DNA from: UBA5314 sp040217815 | GTDB taxonomy: Bacteria; Bacillota; Syntrophomonadia; Syntrophomonadales; Syntrophomonadaceae | Length of the DNA stretch: 64,000 nucleotides | Direction of reading: 5' to 3' | Assembly (NCBI GenBank): GCA_040217815.1 | Contig: JBEHWI010000007.1 | Location: 1-64,000, forward strand | Part shown: positions 1-8,662 of the stretch, piece after piece | How positions within the stretch are numbered: the first letter of the stretch is position 1 | Layout: each line of letters opens with the position of its first letter | Made by a program: the position numbers and the translations under genes | Notes under the pieces: generated by a model | What the model was told of the DNA's origin: nothing | What the model saw: the letters and a program-made list of their open reading frames with translations, nothing else | The model's database searches: none

Positions 1-2280
1 TTATTGCTTCTCTTATATCAAAGACTTCGGTCTTTATCTCCGCCAAACCGAAGGTTGAACTGTCTATTGCCTGCTCTATCCGGTAGACCTCGGTTTTGAT
101 CTCCATCAAGCCATAAGTCGAGCTATTAACTGCTTCTTTTATGGCATAGACCTCGGTCTTTATCTCCGCCAAACCGAAGGTTGAACTGTCGATTGCCTGC
201 TCTATCCGGTAGACCTCGGTTTTGATCTCTGCCAAACCGAAGGTGGAACTGGTGATCAGATTGATGATTTCTGATATTCCCGTGAATGCTCCGCTTACTG
301 CCTGCTCTATCGCATATACTTCTGTCTTTATCTCAGCTAAACCAAAGGTGCTGCTATTTATTGCCTGTTCTATTGCATAGACCTCGGTCTTGATCTCCGC
401 TAGCCCGAAGGTTGTGCTGCTTACCGCTTGCCCTATCGCATATACTTCAGTTTTGATCTCAGCCAAACCGAAGGTTGAACTGCTGATAGCTTGCTCGATA
501 GCATAAACCTCGGTCTTGATTTCCGCCAGGCCGAAGGTGGAACTGGTGATCAGATTGATGATTTCTGATATTCCCGTGAATGCTCCGCTTACCGCCTGTT
601 CAATCGCATATACTTCTGTCTTTATTTCCGCTAAACCAAAAGTATCACTGTTTAAAGCTTGCTCAATTGCGTGGACTTCGGTTTTTATTTCAGCCAAACC
701 GAAAGTAGAACTGGTGATCAGATTGATGATTTCTGATATTCCCGTGAATGCTCCGCTTACCGCCTGTTCTATCGCATATACTTCTGTCTTTATCTCAGCT
801 AAACCAAAGGTGCTGCTGTTTAAAGCTTGCTCAATTGCGTAGACCTCGGTCTTTATCTCTGCCAGGCCAAAGGTGGAACTGCTTATCGCCTGCTCTATTG
901 CATAAACCTCGGTCTTTATTTCTGCCAAACCGAAGGTCGAACTGGTAATTGCCTGTTCTATCGCATAGACCTCAGTTTTTATCTCAGCTAACCCGAATGT
1001 GGAACTGCTAATCGCCTGCTCTATCGCGTAGACCTCAGTCTTGATCTCCGCTAGCCCGAAGGTGGAACTGGTGATAGCCTGTTCAATAGCATAGACCTCG
1101 GTCTTGATTTCCGCCAGGCCGAAGGTGGAGCTGTTGATGGCCTGTTCTATTGCATAGACCTCAGTTTTAATCTCCGCTAACCCGAAAGTAGAGCTGTTTA
1201 TAGCCTGTTCAATGGCATAAACTTCGGTTTTGATCTCCACCAAACCGAAAGTGGAACTGGATATGGCCTGCTCTATCGCATAAACCTCAGTCTTGATCTC
1301 CGCCAGGCCGAAAGTAGAACTGGTAATCAGATTGATGATTTCTGATATTCCCGTGAACGCTCCACTTACCGCTTGTTCTATCGCGTAGACTTCCGTCTTT
1401 ATCTCAGCCAATCCAAAAGTGCTGCTGTTTATTGCCTGTTCTATGGCATAGACCTCTGTCTTAATCTCGGCCAGGCCGAAGGTAGAACTGGTGATCAGAT
1501 TGATGATTTCTGATACTCCCGTGAACGCTCCGCTTACCGCTTGCTCAATCGCATAGACTTCCGTCTTTATCTCCGCCAAGCCAAAAGTGCTGCTGTTTAT
1601 TGCCTGTTCTATAGCATAGACCTCTGTCTTAATCTCAGCCAGGCCGAAAGTGGAGCTGGTAATCAGATTAATAATTTCTGATATTCCCGTGAACGCTCCG
1701 CTTACCGCCTGCTCTATGGCATAGACCTCAGTCTTGATTTCAGCAAGGCCAAACGTCGAACTGGTAATTATATTGATAATTTCTGATATCCCGGTGAATG
1801 CTCCGCTTACCGCCTGCTCGATTGCGTAGACCTCAGTCTTTATTTCTGCCAGACCATAAGTTTCACTGCTCAATGCTTGCGCTATTGCATAGACTTCGGT
1901 TTTTATTTCAGCCAAACCAAACGTGGAACTGCTTACCGCCTGCTCGATTGAGTAGATCTCAGTCTTAATCTCGGCTAAGCCGTACGTCGGGCTGTTAATG
2001 ACATTGACTATTTCATTAATTCCGGTGAATGCACCGCTAATCGCCTGCTCAATTGCATAGACTTCGGTCTTTATCTCCGCAAGGCCAAATATAGGACTGT
2101 TTATTGCTTGCTCTATGCCGTAAACTTCTGTCTTTATCTCGGCTAAGCCATATGTGGGGTTATTAATGACATTGACAATTTCACCAATTCCGGTGAATGC
2201 TCCGCTGATTGCCTTTTCTATCGCGTAAACTTCTGTTTTAATTTCTGCCAGACCAAAGGTCGGGCTTACTAATATTGATT
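1..2280. repeat. 60-bp coding tandem repeat array with 45-bp inserts
   Basis: The DNA is a near-continuous array of 60-bp units, about thirty copies, with a 45-bp block added at nine or more places (for example around 250, 550, 720, 1330, 1500, 1670, 1770, 2000 and 2170). Unit length and insert length are both multiples of three, so copy-number change keeps the minus-strand frame open. Units near 700-1700 are more alike than those beyond 1950, consistent with recent expansion away from an older N-terminal end. Confidence 0.9.
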
Positions 2281-2578
2281 CAATACTTTTGACAGTAGCC
2301 TTTATTTGTGGAAGTCCACTTGAATGGTCGTTTAAAGAATTATCTATTTGTATAACTTCTCGCTTTATTTCTTTCAAACCATAGTGCGGATTGTTTACCA
2401 CGTCTTCGGTTATTTTGACCTCCCTCTTTATCTCCTGCAAACCATAATTGGGGTTGGTCAAACTTGTTTCTATTTGCCTTATATTACGTTCTAATTCAGT
2501 GAAATTCAGGCAGGGCAACTGCGGCGGGATGGTTTGACATTGTGCAGACTGTTGTATATTTTTATCACATTCTAATTT
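1..2578 (-). CDS. Tandem-repeat protein, body (partial, C-terminus beyond window)
   Basis: This minus-strand frame stays open for about 859 codons and runs off the left edge. It consists almost entirely of a 20-residue unit with consensus TFGLAEIKTEVYAIEQAI plus a two-residue linker (usually SS or NS). I count about thirty canonical units and three diverged ones near the N-terminus (around 2280-2460). At least nine times a 15-residue insert (SGAFTGISEIINLIT-like) separates units. The hydrophobic spacing suggests amphipathic helices joined by short turns. The N-terminal part (residues CDKNIQQ, then a Cys-containing QTIPPQLPCLNF stretch) is not repetitive. No ATG or good ribosome site starts this frame; an in-frame TAA lies at 2579-2581. 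The real start is probably the TTG at 2729 in the adjacent frame. Function unknown; a surface or spore-coat role is only a guess. Confidence 0.75.
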
Positions 2579-2729
2579 TTACCTGTTTGCATTTGTAGTG
2601 TTTAACCAGTTTGCCTTTTGAGGGTTGCACACTTTTAACACATTTCTTTTTTATGGGTTTTGAATGGTAGCGTTTTACCCTTCTGCCTTTTGCTGGATGA
2701 CTAATATGTTTTTTCTCATCGTAATACAA
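2565..2729 (-). CDS. Basic Cys-containing leader of the repeat protein, separated by a frame change
   Basis: A 54-codon frame starts at TTG 2729 behind a good ribosome site (GAGGAG, 7 bases upstream) and ends at TGA 2565. The product is very rich in Lys, Arg and His with two Cys (for example SHPAKGRRVKRYHSKP). It overlaps the open frame of the repeat protein. Removing one A from the AAAAA run at about 2576-2580 fuses the two frames into one continuous protein (KQVKLECDKNIQQ). I infer that this is the true N-terminus of the repeat protein and that the split is a mutation, a sequencing error in the A-run, or slippage during expression. Confidence 0.6.
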   Translation of the reverse strand: MYYDEKKHISHPAKGRRVKRYHSKPIKKKCVKSVQPSKGKLVKHYKCKQVKIRM

Positions 2730-2869
2730 GATTTCACTCCTCAACTAACCGGTAAGAGCAAACTGATCTCGCCATTATTGATATAAATTATGAGAAAAAG
2801 ATGCAGTTTGTCACCGAATAGTCAACGGGAGTAATGAAATTGGATATCGCGGGGATAGTATTATTCTTT

Positions 2870-2913
2870 AATTACAAAAGGCCTCCCCTGGCATATCACG
2901 TCCGGGTTGGCCT
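2870..2913 (-). terminator. Probable terminator after the MFS gene
   Basis: On the minus strand a hairpin with AGGCC/GGCCT ends and an inner CCCGG/CCAGGG-like pairing is followed by TTTTGTAATT. It lies about 65 bases after the stop of the transporter. The stem is short, so this is only moderately supported. Confidence 0.4.
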
Positions 2914-2976
2914 GAAGGATGTTAATTAGAAATCAGGTGTGTAAAAACAAAGCTGCCGCTTTTTTATACTTTAAGA

Positions 2977-4179
2977 CTATTCCGCCGTGCTTTCAGCACT
3001 CAAATCCTTGCCCCACAGGGCAAAGACAATAAGCCCCACCAAGCCGCAGGCGAAGGCAACCATGAAATTGGTTCCCGGAGATATATTCCAGAGGTAAGCA
3101 CTGCTTAAAGCCGCAATCGATACGATGATGTCCCGAATCAAGTAATAGGTTCCAAAAGTAGCTGCTTTCAAGTGTTCGGGAGCCAGGTCCATAATCAAGG
3201 CCTTGCGGGTAGGTTCGCCAAACTCCTTTAAACCCCGGATGATGAAAGCAATGACGAGCGCTGCAAAGGTATGCGAGTAATACAGGATTACGGGAAATAC
3301 AGTGAAAAAGGCAAAGGTTATTAGGACAAAAGGCTTCTTGGTATATTTGTCCGCCGCATAAGCCACCGGAATATAGATAAGCACTGCGGTCAACATTTCA
3401 ATGCTGGTTAAAATCCCAAATTTGGCCGCTGATATCTTATTGACTTCCACTACCCAGATAACCACAAAGGCATAAGGGATCTGCTCGGCAAAGCGAATCA
3501 AAATATCCGACAGCAGCAGGCTGCGCAGCCCGGGCGTAAAAGAGGAAAATATTTCCCCCGCATGCAGATGAGCTTCTTTCTTCTCCCCGCTGTCTTCAAT
3601 AAAGTAATATTGTACCAGCAAAGAGATGACCCCCACCACAAAGGCTATGCAAAAGGCTATCTTGATGCCTTTCACTTCTCCGTATAAACCGATTAAGATT
3701 CCCCCGATGATGGGTCCCAAAGCCATCGGAATGCGCCGTACCAGGGAGTGGAGAGTCACCCCCATGGTCCGCTTTTCCTTGCTGACTGCGCTGGCCACCA
3801 GGCTCATGACTGCTGGAAGGGAGACGGCGGACCAGGCGATAAAAAATATGCAACCGACGATTACGGCCTGCCAGTACGGAAATATAATAACAATCGCGTA
3901 GCCGAAAAGGGCAATAACCGTAAACAGCATCAGTGAGCGTTTATAGCCCAATTTATCGGATAGATATCCGCCGGGGAAAGAGTAAATGGCCCCCAGGAAA
4001 TTCTGCATAGCGTTCATGAACCCGACGACAAACACTGTACCTCCCAACGCCACCAGGTAAAGGGGCAAAAACCTTTCCGCCATTCTTTCTCCCAGGCCTA
4101 TTAAAATAACCATGATCAACATGGATAGGATACTGCTGTTTAGCGCGAAAAAACCTTTGATACGAGCCTTCAAATCCAT
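2977..4179 (-). CDS. MFS transporter
   Basis: The 400-residue protein has about twelve hydrophobic segments and belongs to the major facilitator superfamily. The cytoplasmic loop between helices 2 and 3 carries the family signature GGYLSDKLGYKRSL (around residues 74-87), and a similar loop, AYAADKYTKKP, recurs in the second half, as expected from the duplicated fold. The ATG at 4179 follows GAGG. It lies 24 bases downstream of the PadR-type regulator on the same strand, the usual arrangement of a drug-responsive regulator with its efflux pump. Substrate cannot be told from sequence. Confidence 0.85.
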   Translation of the reverse strand: MDLKARIKGFFALNSSILSMLIMVILIGLGERMAERFLPLYLVALGGTVFVVGFMNAMQNFLGAIYSFPGGYLSDKLGYKRSLMLFTVIALFGYAIVIIFPYWQAVIVGCIFFIAWSAVSLPAVMSLVASAVSKEKRTMGVTLHSLVRRIPMALGPIIGGILIGLYGEVKGIKIAFCIAFVVGVISLLVQYYFIEDSGEKKEAHLHAGEIFSSFTPGLRSLLLSDILIRFAEQIPYAFVVIWVVEVNKISAAKFGILTSIEMLTAVLIYIPVAYAADKYTKKPFVLITFAFFTVFPVILYYSHTFAALVIAFIIRGLKEFGEPTRKALIMDLAPEHLKAATFGTYYLIRDIIVSIAALSSAYLWNISPGTNFMVAFACGLVGLIVFALWGKDLSAESTAE

Positions 4180-4203
4180 TATATTCGCCTCTTTATGTTC
4201 ACA

Positions 4204-4506
4204 TTAGTCTTCTTCCAATACTTCTTTTACTAGTTCGCGCAGCCACATTTTGCTCTCTTGCAGGATATGGCGTCCCTTTTCGGTGATTTGATAATAAATA
4301 CGGATCCTGCCTTCAACGTTAATCCTTTGCGCGCTTAGAAATCCTCCATTCTCCATTTGGTGAAGGACCGGGTATACTGTTCCCGGCCCCACCCGGTATC
4401 CGTGTCTCTTTAATTCTTCTATGATTTCCACTCCATAGATGGGAGCCAAAGCAGCATGATGCAGGATATGGATTCGTACAAACCCTGACAACATTTGTTT
4501 TATCAA
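4204..4506 (-). CDS. PadR-family transcriptional regulator
   Basis: From TTG 4506 (preceded by AGGA at 8 bases) the product is 101 residues, the normal size of a compact PadR regulator. It shows the winged-helix core: a helix with ILHHAALAPIYGVEIIEEL, the recognition region GYRVGPGTVYPVLHQME and the wing GFLSAQRINVEGRIRIYYQIT. A longer open frame back to 4683 has no family homology in its first 59 residues, and ATG 4494 is an alternative start. PadR proteins repress neighbouring transporter genes and release DNA on binding small aromatic or drug-like molecules. The MFS gene directly downstream is the probable target along with the regulator itself. Confidence 0.85.
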   Translation of the reverse strand: MIKQMLSGFVRIHILHHAALAPIYGVEIIEELKRHGYRVGPGTVYPVLHQMENGGFLSAQRINVEGRIRIYYQITEKGRHILQESKMWLRELVKEVLEED

Positions 4507-4515
4507 ACTATCACA

Positions 4516-4553
4516 TCCTGATATCAGTATACGATATTGTACTTCGATATTAT
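4516..4553 (-). promoter_or_regulatory. Candidate PadR operator region
   Basis: Just upstream of the regulator start the DNA holds two CGATATT words six bases apart and an imperfect palindrome around GTATAC (ATATCAGTATACGATAT). Autoregulation is usual for PadR proteins, so this is the natural site to test. No biochemical support is available. Confidence 0.35.
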
Positions 4554-4680
4554 TATAGGCAACGGTGCAGCCCGGGTCAAGTGCGTCCCAAGTCGTGAAA
4601 TTCAACTTTAAAAGGGGGAAAGTATTTGAACTGAGCAACCGATTTTGACAATATGAGGGTGTAATGCAGGAGGGCGTAGT

Positions 4681-4710
4681 CACATATCGTCCGAATGATT
4701 ACGATATGTG
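4681..4710. promoter_or_regulatory. Perfect inverted repeat between the YheC/D gene and the padR-MFS pair
   Basis: CACATATCGT and ACGATATGTG are exact complements separated by ten bases; pairing continues outward with TAG/CTA after one mismatch. Neither strand shows a T-run after it, so it is not a standard terminator. It shares the ATATCGT word with the sequence next to the padR start. It could be an operator or a weak processing hairpin. Confidence 0.4.
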
Positions 4711-4736
4711 GCTATGCCTATATTGTCGCCCTAAAT

Positions 4737-6074
4737 TTAAAAACCGGCCAGGTAGGTGGCATATTTCAGCGGCCGTCGGAAGGCGTTTTTCATGTCGACT
4801 TGAGAGAGTTCGGTTTCCGTAGTCTTGCGTGGTTTTGAATTGACTTCGATCAGGTAGGGGCGCCCGTTTTGCCCCAGTCCGATATCCAGGCCCAGCTCAC
4901 CGAAGAACTGGCCACTGCCCTTTTCGATGGCGAGCGCAATTTTATTGCACAACCCCTTGATCAGGAGCTTTTTCTCTTTTACTGCTTCTTCCTGGTGGTA
5001 AAGATGCTTTAAAACCTTATGACTCTGGGTCGCGGTCCCTCCCCTGGCCATATTGGCGACAGCGCTCTTGCCGGGGGCTATGCGTACAAACTCTTTGCCT
5101 ATCTGCCATTTGCCCGTAGAATTCTTTTGATATACAATCCTCAAATCAAAAATAGATCCCCGGTACGTGCTTAGATTCAGCCCCTGCTGTACAATGTAGG
5201 ACCGGCCTTTTCTAAACCCACCGGTTTTCTCAAGCAGGTCCAGGGCATTTTTGGCTTGACCTGGCCGGCGGCGCGCCCCGTAAGTAGTATAGTGTAATTT
5301 ACCGGGCCCCTTGGTCCTCACTCGGATTATGCCAGAACCCAAACTGCCATTAGCCGGTTTTAGAAATAATGTTTTGTATTTGGCCAGCATGGTTTCCAGG
5401 GTGAACTGATCCAGCAGATGGGTTTCGGGAAGGAAGGGCTTAAGATCAGCAACTTGGGACAACATCCGATGCACTTCCCATTTGTTCAGAAAAGAAGGAT
5501 TGAAATAGCGCTGCTGGGTAAGGCTCATCAAACGCTCCCTGGTTGTCTTAACCTTTTCTCGCTCTTCGTCATTGCGGGAAGCAAGGCGGTCATACACCAC
5601 ATCGGGGAGTGCATAGACACCAGGCACCCAGTATCCTCTGCCACCGTAAGATGAACTGTAGACATAACCCCTCACGGTTGATCTCTCCCAATTCACCGAA
5701 TCTGCCGTAAACATATATATCTGACCGGGCATTTCCCGCGCAATTCTACTGAGCATCATGAGCTCGGCTTGCAGACCGGTGGGATCATAGACCGCCCGGT
5801 TGGGAAGACCGGAAGCAAAAATGCCAATGGTGGGGCCCAGGTGGATGGTGTTTTTCCCGGCATCATAACGAACCTGCATTCTCCGGTTTTTCTGGATATG
5901 CAGTGCCGCCCGCAAATCCGGTGAGAGCATGTACGATCCGCGTTGGGTTTTTCCAATTATCACTTCTGCCGGTAATATGATGCTTCCAACCCTGATCATC
6001 ACTTGAGAAGGTACTGTTATGCCCAGTCTTATGGCAAGCTTCATTGATAAAATAATTGTGCCGCGAATAATCAT
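4737..6074 (-). CDS. YheC/YheD-type spore coat-associated ATP-grasp protein
   Basis: The protein is about 445 residues from ATG 6074, which has AAGGAG four bases upstream; an earlier ATG at 6128 lacks a ribosome site. The second half is an ATP-grasp domain. LFLKPANGSLGSGIIRV is the nucleotide-binding loop, followed by a DLRIVYQKN strand, the GGTATQSH region and the metal-binding end FFGELGLDIGL...PYLIEVNSKP. The N-terminal half matches the YheC/YheD pattern (LGPTIGIFASGLP, then a motif around YVYSSSYGGRGYW). Homologues in Bacillus are endospore coat-associated; their chemical reaction is not established. The gene is transcribed alone. Confidence 0.85.
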   Translation of the reverse strand: MIIRGTIILSMKLAIRLGITVPSQVMIRVGSIILPAEVIIGKTQRGSYMLSPDLRAALHIQKNRRMQVRYDAGKNTIHLGPTIGIFASGLPNRAVYDPTGLQAELMMLSRIAREMPGQIYMFTADSVNWERSTVRGYVYSSSYGGRGYWVPGVYALPDVVYDRLASRNDEEREKVKTTRERLMSLTQQRYFNPSFLNKWEVHRMLSQVADLKPFLPETHLLDQFTLETMLAKYKTLFLKPANGSLGSGIIRVRTKGPGKLHYTTYGARRRPGQAKNALDLLEKTGGFRKGRSYIVQQGLNLSTYRGSIFDLRIVYQKNSTGKWQIGKEFVRIAPGKSAVANMARGGTATQSHKVLKHLYHQEEAVKEKKLLIKGLCNKIALAIEKGSGQFFGELGLDIGLGQNGRPYLIEVNSKPRKTTETELSQVDMKNAFRRPLKYATYLAGF

Positions 6075-6174
6075 CCTGCTCCTTCGCTGTTTTATCAACA
6101 ATTGGTATATCATATGACATCCAGGCATACCTTGTTATCATTTCTAACCAGGTGCCTATTTGCCGGAGATCCAA

Positions 6175-6205
6175 ATTAAAAAGCCATGCAAACGTGCATG
6201 GCTTA
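6175..6205 (-). terminator. Rho-independent terminator of the DedA gene
   Basis: AGCCATGCA and TGCATGGCT pair around the loop AACG, and on the minus strand the stem is followed by TTTTTAATTT. It lies about 45 bases beyond the DedA stop codon. Confidence 0.8.
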
Positions 6206-6247
6206 AGACTTCTTCTCCCCGGGAGATATTAGGTTTTTGGCCCGCTG

Positions 6248-6913
6248 CTATTTTTCGGATCTGGCGGAATGTTCCGGTGAGGAACGACGGCTATTGATAA
6301 CACCGATTAACCCGGGGATCAGGCTGATGATAATAATTCCAAAGATCACCATGGTAAAGTTCTGCTCCACAAAAGGTATATTGCCAAAGAAATACCCGCC
6401 CGTTATAAAGAGCAAGACCCACAAGGTGCCCCCAACCAGGTTATATACAGCAAACCGCCCGTAATGCATCTTGCTGATGCCGGCTACAAAGGGGGCAAAT
6501 GTCCTTATGATAGGAATAAACCTGCTGATGATTATGGTTTTTCCCCCATGGCGTTCATAGAAGTGATGGGTCCGTATCAAGTATTCCTTCTTAAAAAGTC
6601 TGGACTTTTCTCGTTCAAAGACTTTGGGCCCTACCCAGCGGCCGATCTGGTAGTTGACCATGTTGCCGGTTATGGCGGCCGTCATCAGAACAATGGTAAT
6701 CAGGACAATATTGATATCGCCACTGGCAGCCAGGGAACCGATAACGAAAAGGAAGGAGTCCCCGGGCAGAAATGGAGTTACCACCAGACCCGTTTCGCAA
6801 AAGATAACCAGAAATAGGATTAAGGTGGCCCACACCCCGTATCTATGGATTATTTCAATGAGATGGTGATCCAGGTTTATAACAAAATCGGCTGCAGTTA
6901 GTAAGATATCCAC
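6248..6913 (-). CDS. DedA-family membrane protein
   Basis: The 221-residue integral membrane protein has the DedA/VTT-domain signatures. These are FLPGDSFLFVIGSLAASG near residue 50, a reentrant-loop region ending in GGKTIIISRFIPIIRTFAPFVAG near 115-135, and a C-terminal helix pair. Members act in undecaprenyl phosphate or lipid translocation and in membrane potential homeostasis. Start is GTG 6913 behind AAAGGA. A PAP2 phosphatase, also often linked to lipid carrier recycling, is the next gene upstream on the same strand, but the 126-base gap argues against tight coupling. Confidence 0.9.
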   Translation of the reverse strand: MDILLTAADFVINLDHHLIEIIHRYGVWATLILFLVIFCETGLVVTPFLPGDSFLFVIGSLAASGDINIVLITIVLMTAAITGNMVNYQIGRWVGPKVFEREKSRLFKKEYLIRTHHFYERHGGKTIIISRFIPIIRTFAPFVAGISKMHYGRFAVYNLVGGTLWVLLFITGGYFFGNIPFVEQNFTMVIFGIIIISLIPGLIGVINSRRSSPEHSARSEK

Positions 6914-7039
6914 TCAATATGATCCTTTCAAAATTAATCCCGGGCCCTGCCTTCCATATTGATTTAATATATCAAATATTACTACATAAGCTTTTATGTC
7001 TTCCAGTAGCCGCGTTTAGGACCATGTATTATGGTAAAG

Positions 7040-7732
7040 TCATGCCGCATCTATTCTCCGATTTGATTTCAAGGTATTTAGCGCCATGATGCAGCCGGTA
7101 AGCCAAACTCCGGCCGCCGCATAGCCGGCCAGAACGTCGCTGGGATAGTGGACGCCTAAATATATACGACTGATTCCTATTCCCAGTACCAGCAGAACGA
7201 TAACCACAATGCCCATATAAACCATTTTACTGGTTTTAAAGTACGACCACAGCAAAAAAGCCAGCATACCGTAAAAAGCCAAAGAGGCCATGGCGTGACC
7301 ACTGGGGAAGCTGTATCCGCTGGCTTGCACCAGGCTTATTATGTCAGGCCGGGGACGGTGAAAAGCCAGTTTCAGCAGGTAATTCATGAGAAATGCGCCG
7401 CCGAGCGCTATAGTCAACATCCCCGCATCCCAGTATAAGTTTTTATAGTATACTAGACCGGCGATGACCAGCAGGGCCAGACCGATCATAACCGTGGCCG
7501 ATCCCATCTCCGTAAGCAGCTTCATTAGCTCGGTTGCCCGGGGGCCGCTGTAAATTGTTATAAAAGCGGTTATGTTCTGGTCAAATTGGCCCAACACCTG
7601 CTCCAGCAGGTCTTCGGCCAGGTTGTAAAACAATATGAAACAGGCCAAACCCATAAACATTCCAAGGCTCAGGTAGCTGCCCAACTTTTTTCCCGATGTT
7701 TTTACCCAGGAGAAGACGATTTTTATCACCAC
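7040..7732 (-). CDS. PAP2-family membrane phosphatase
   Basis: The 230-residue membrane protein carries all three PAP2 motifs: KLAFHRPRP (KX6RP), SFPSGHAMAS (PSGH) and SRIYLGVHYPSD (SRX5HX3D). The His residues are the catalytic pair. Enzymes of this class dephosphorylate phosphatidic acid or undecaprenyl diphosphate at the outer face of the membrane. Start is GTG 7732 with only a weak ribosome site. Which lipid is used cannot be decided here, though nearby DedA and cell-wall genes fit lipid-carrier recycling. Confidence 0.9.
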   Translation of the reverse strand: MVIKIVFSWVKTSGKKLGSYLSLGMFMGLACFILFYNLAEDLLEQVLGQFDQNITAFITIYSGPRATELMKLLTEMGSATVMIGLALLVIAGLVYYKNLYWDAGMLTIALGGAFLMNYLLKLAFHRPRPDIISLVQASGYSFPSGHAMASLAFYGMLAFLLWSYFKTSKMVYMGIVVIVLLVLGIGISRIYLGVHYPSDVLAGYAAAGVWLTGCIMALNTLKSNRRIDAA

Positions 7733-7873
7733 CCTAACTTATTAACCACTATCAAGTATAGCAGGTATTTATTAAAACCGGATTAGAATGCCGAACCAGA
7801 TTTCTTCTGAAAGAGCTCTCCTTTATATTAAATCAGAACAATATTCCCCGGTGCCAGTAATCATGTTTATCCG

Positions 7874-8455
7874 TTATTCCGGTTGATTCAACTTTTTCAA
7901 TAGCCAGGCCATATTCTGCCCCAGCACCTCCATCGTTTTCATGCCCTCCAGATCGTTTGACACCTCGCCTTTTTCCCGCCCGATGCCTATGTTCCAATAA
8001 CTTGAACCGGGCACGATCATCTCGCTGATAAAAAACAGGTGGTTTATGGAATCAACCGTATGAATAGCTCCTGCCCGTCTCGCCACAGATACGGCCGCAC
8101 CCACTTTTCGTTTCAGCAGCTGGCCGTTGCCCATGGCTACATAGCCGGCCCGTTCAATAAGCCCCTTCATTTCTGCGGTCATATCCGAAAAATAAGTGGG
8201 GGATCCCAGTATTATCCCGTCCGCTTCCAGCATTTTATCGAAGCACTGGTTAAAGTAATCATTCTTTACCGAACAGTGCTTGTCCAGATTTTCTCGGCAT
8301 TTCATGCAGGCGGTGCATCCCCTGACCTTTTTCCCGGCCAGTTGAATCAGTTCTGTTTCAATGTCCTCTTTTTCAAGTTCTTCAAAGACCTTGCGGATAA
8401 GTATGGCCGTATTGCCGTCTTTCCTTGCACTTCCGTTAATTCCCACCACTTTCAT
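7874..8455 (-). CDS. Iron-sulfur flavoprotein / flavodoxin-fold NAD(P)H-dependent reductase
   Basis: The 193-residue protein begins with the FMN-phosphate loop NGSARKDGNTAIL and has the FMN-binding GSPTYFSDM loop near residue 85. A compact cysteine motif, CX2CX2CX7C (GCTACMKCRENLDKHC), follows the second strand; this is the 4Fe-4S ligand set of archaeal and clostridial iron-sulfur flavoproteins. It probably passes single electrons in anaerobic redox metabolism or oxidative-stress defence. ATG 8455 follows a strong GGAGG site. It is monocistronic. Confidence 0.85.
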   Translation of the reverse strand: MKVVGINGSARKDGNTAILIRKVFEELEKEDIETELIQLAGKKVRGCTACMKCRENLDKHCSVKNDYFNQCFDKMLEADGIILGSPTYFSDMTAEMKGLIERAGYVAMGNGQLLKRKVGAAVSVARRAGAIHTVDSINHLFFISEMIVPGSSYWNIGIGREKGEVSNDLEGMKTMEVLGQNMAWLLKKLNQPE

Positions 8456-8662
8456 ACGCTAAACCTCCTTGCTTCCACGCTCTAAACCGGTGTTTATACC
8501 CATGTAATCCCCCGCATTTTATCGCCTTAAACAAGCCGGGGGAAGGTGCTAAATCGCACATTTATGCTTAATTAGCGAAGAAATAATTGAACTTTTCTAC
8601 GAATATAGCACGTAAGCTCCAGGAATACTAGCAAGGAAATATCATCAGAAAGGTCCAGGAAC

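Noticed and set aside
516..948. Plus-strand frames of 108 and 66 codons inside the repeat array
   Set aside because: They are mirror readings of the 60-bp repeat. The minus-strand frame is far longer, in-frame through all units and has the amphipathic protein pattern.
4507..4683. Extension of the PadR frame to ATG 4683
   Set aside because: First 59 residues have no PadR homology; TTG 4506 has the right length and ribosome site.
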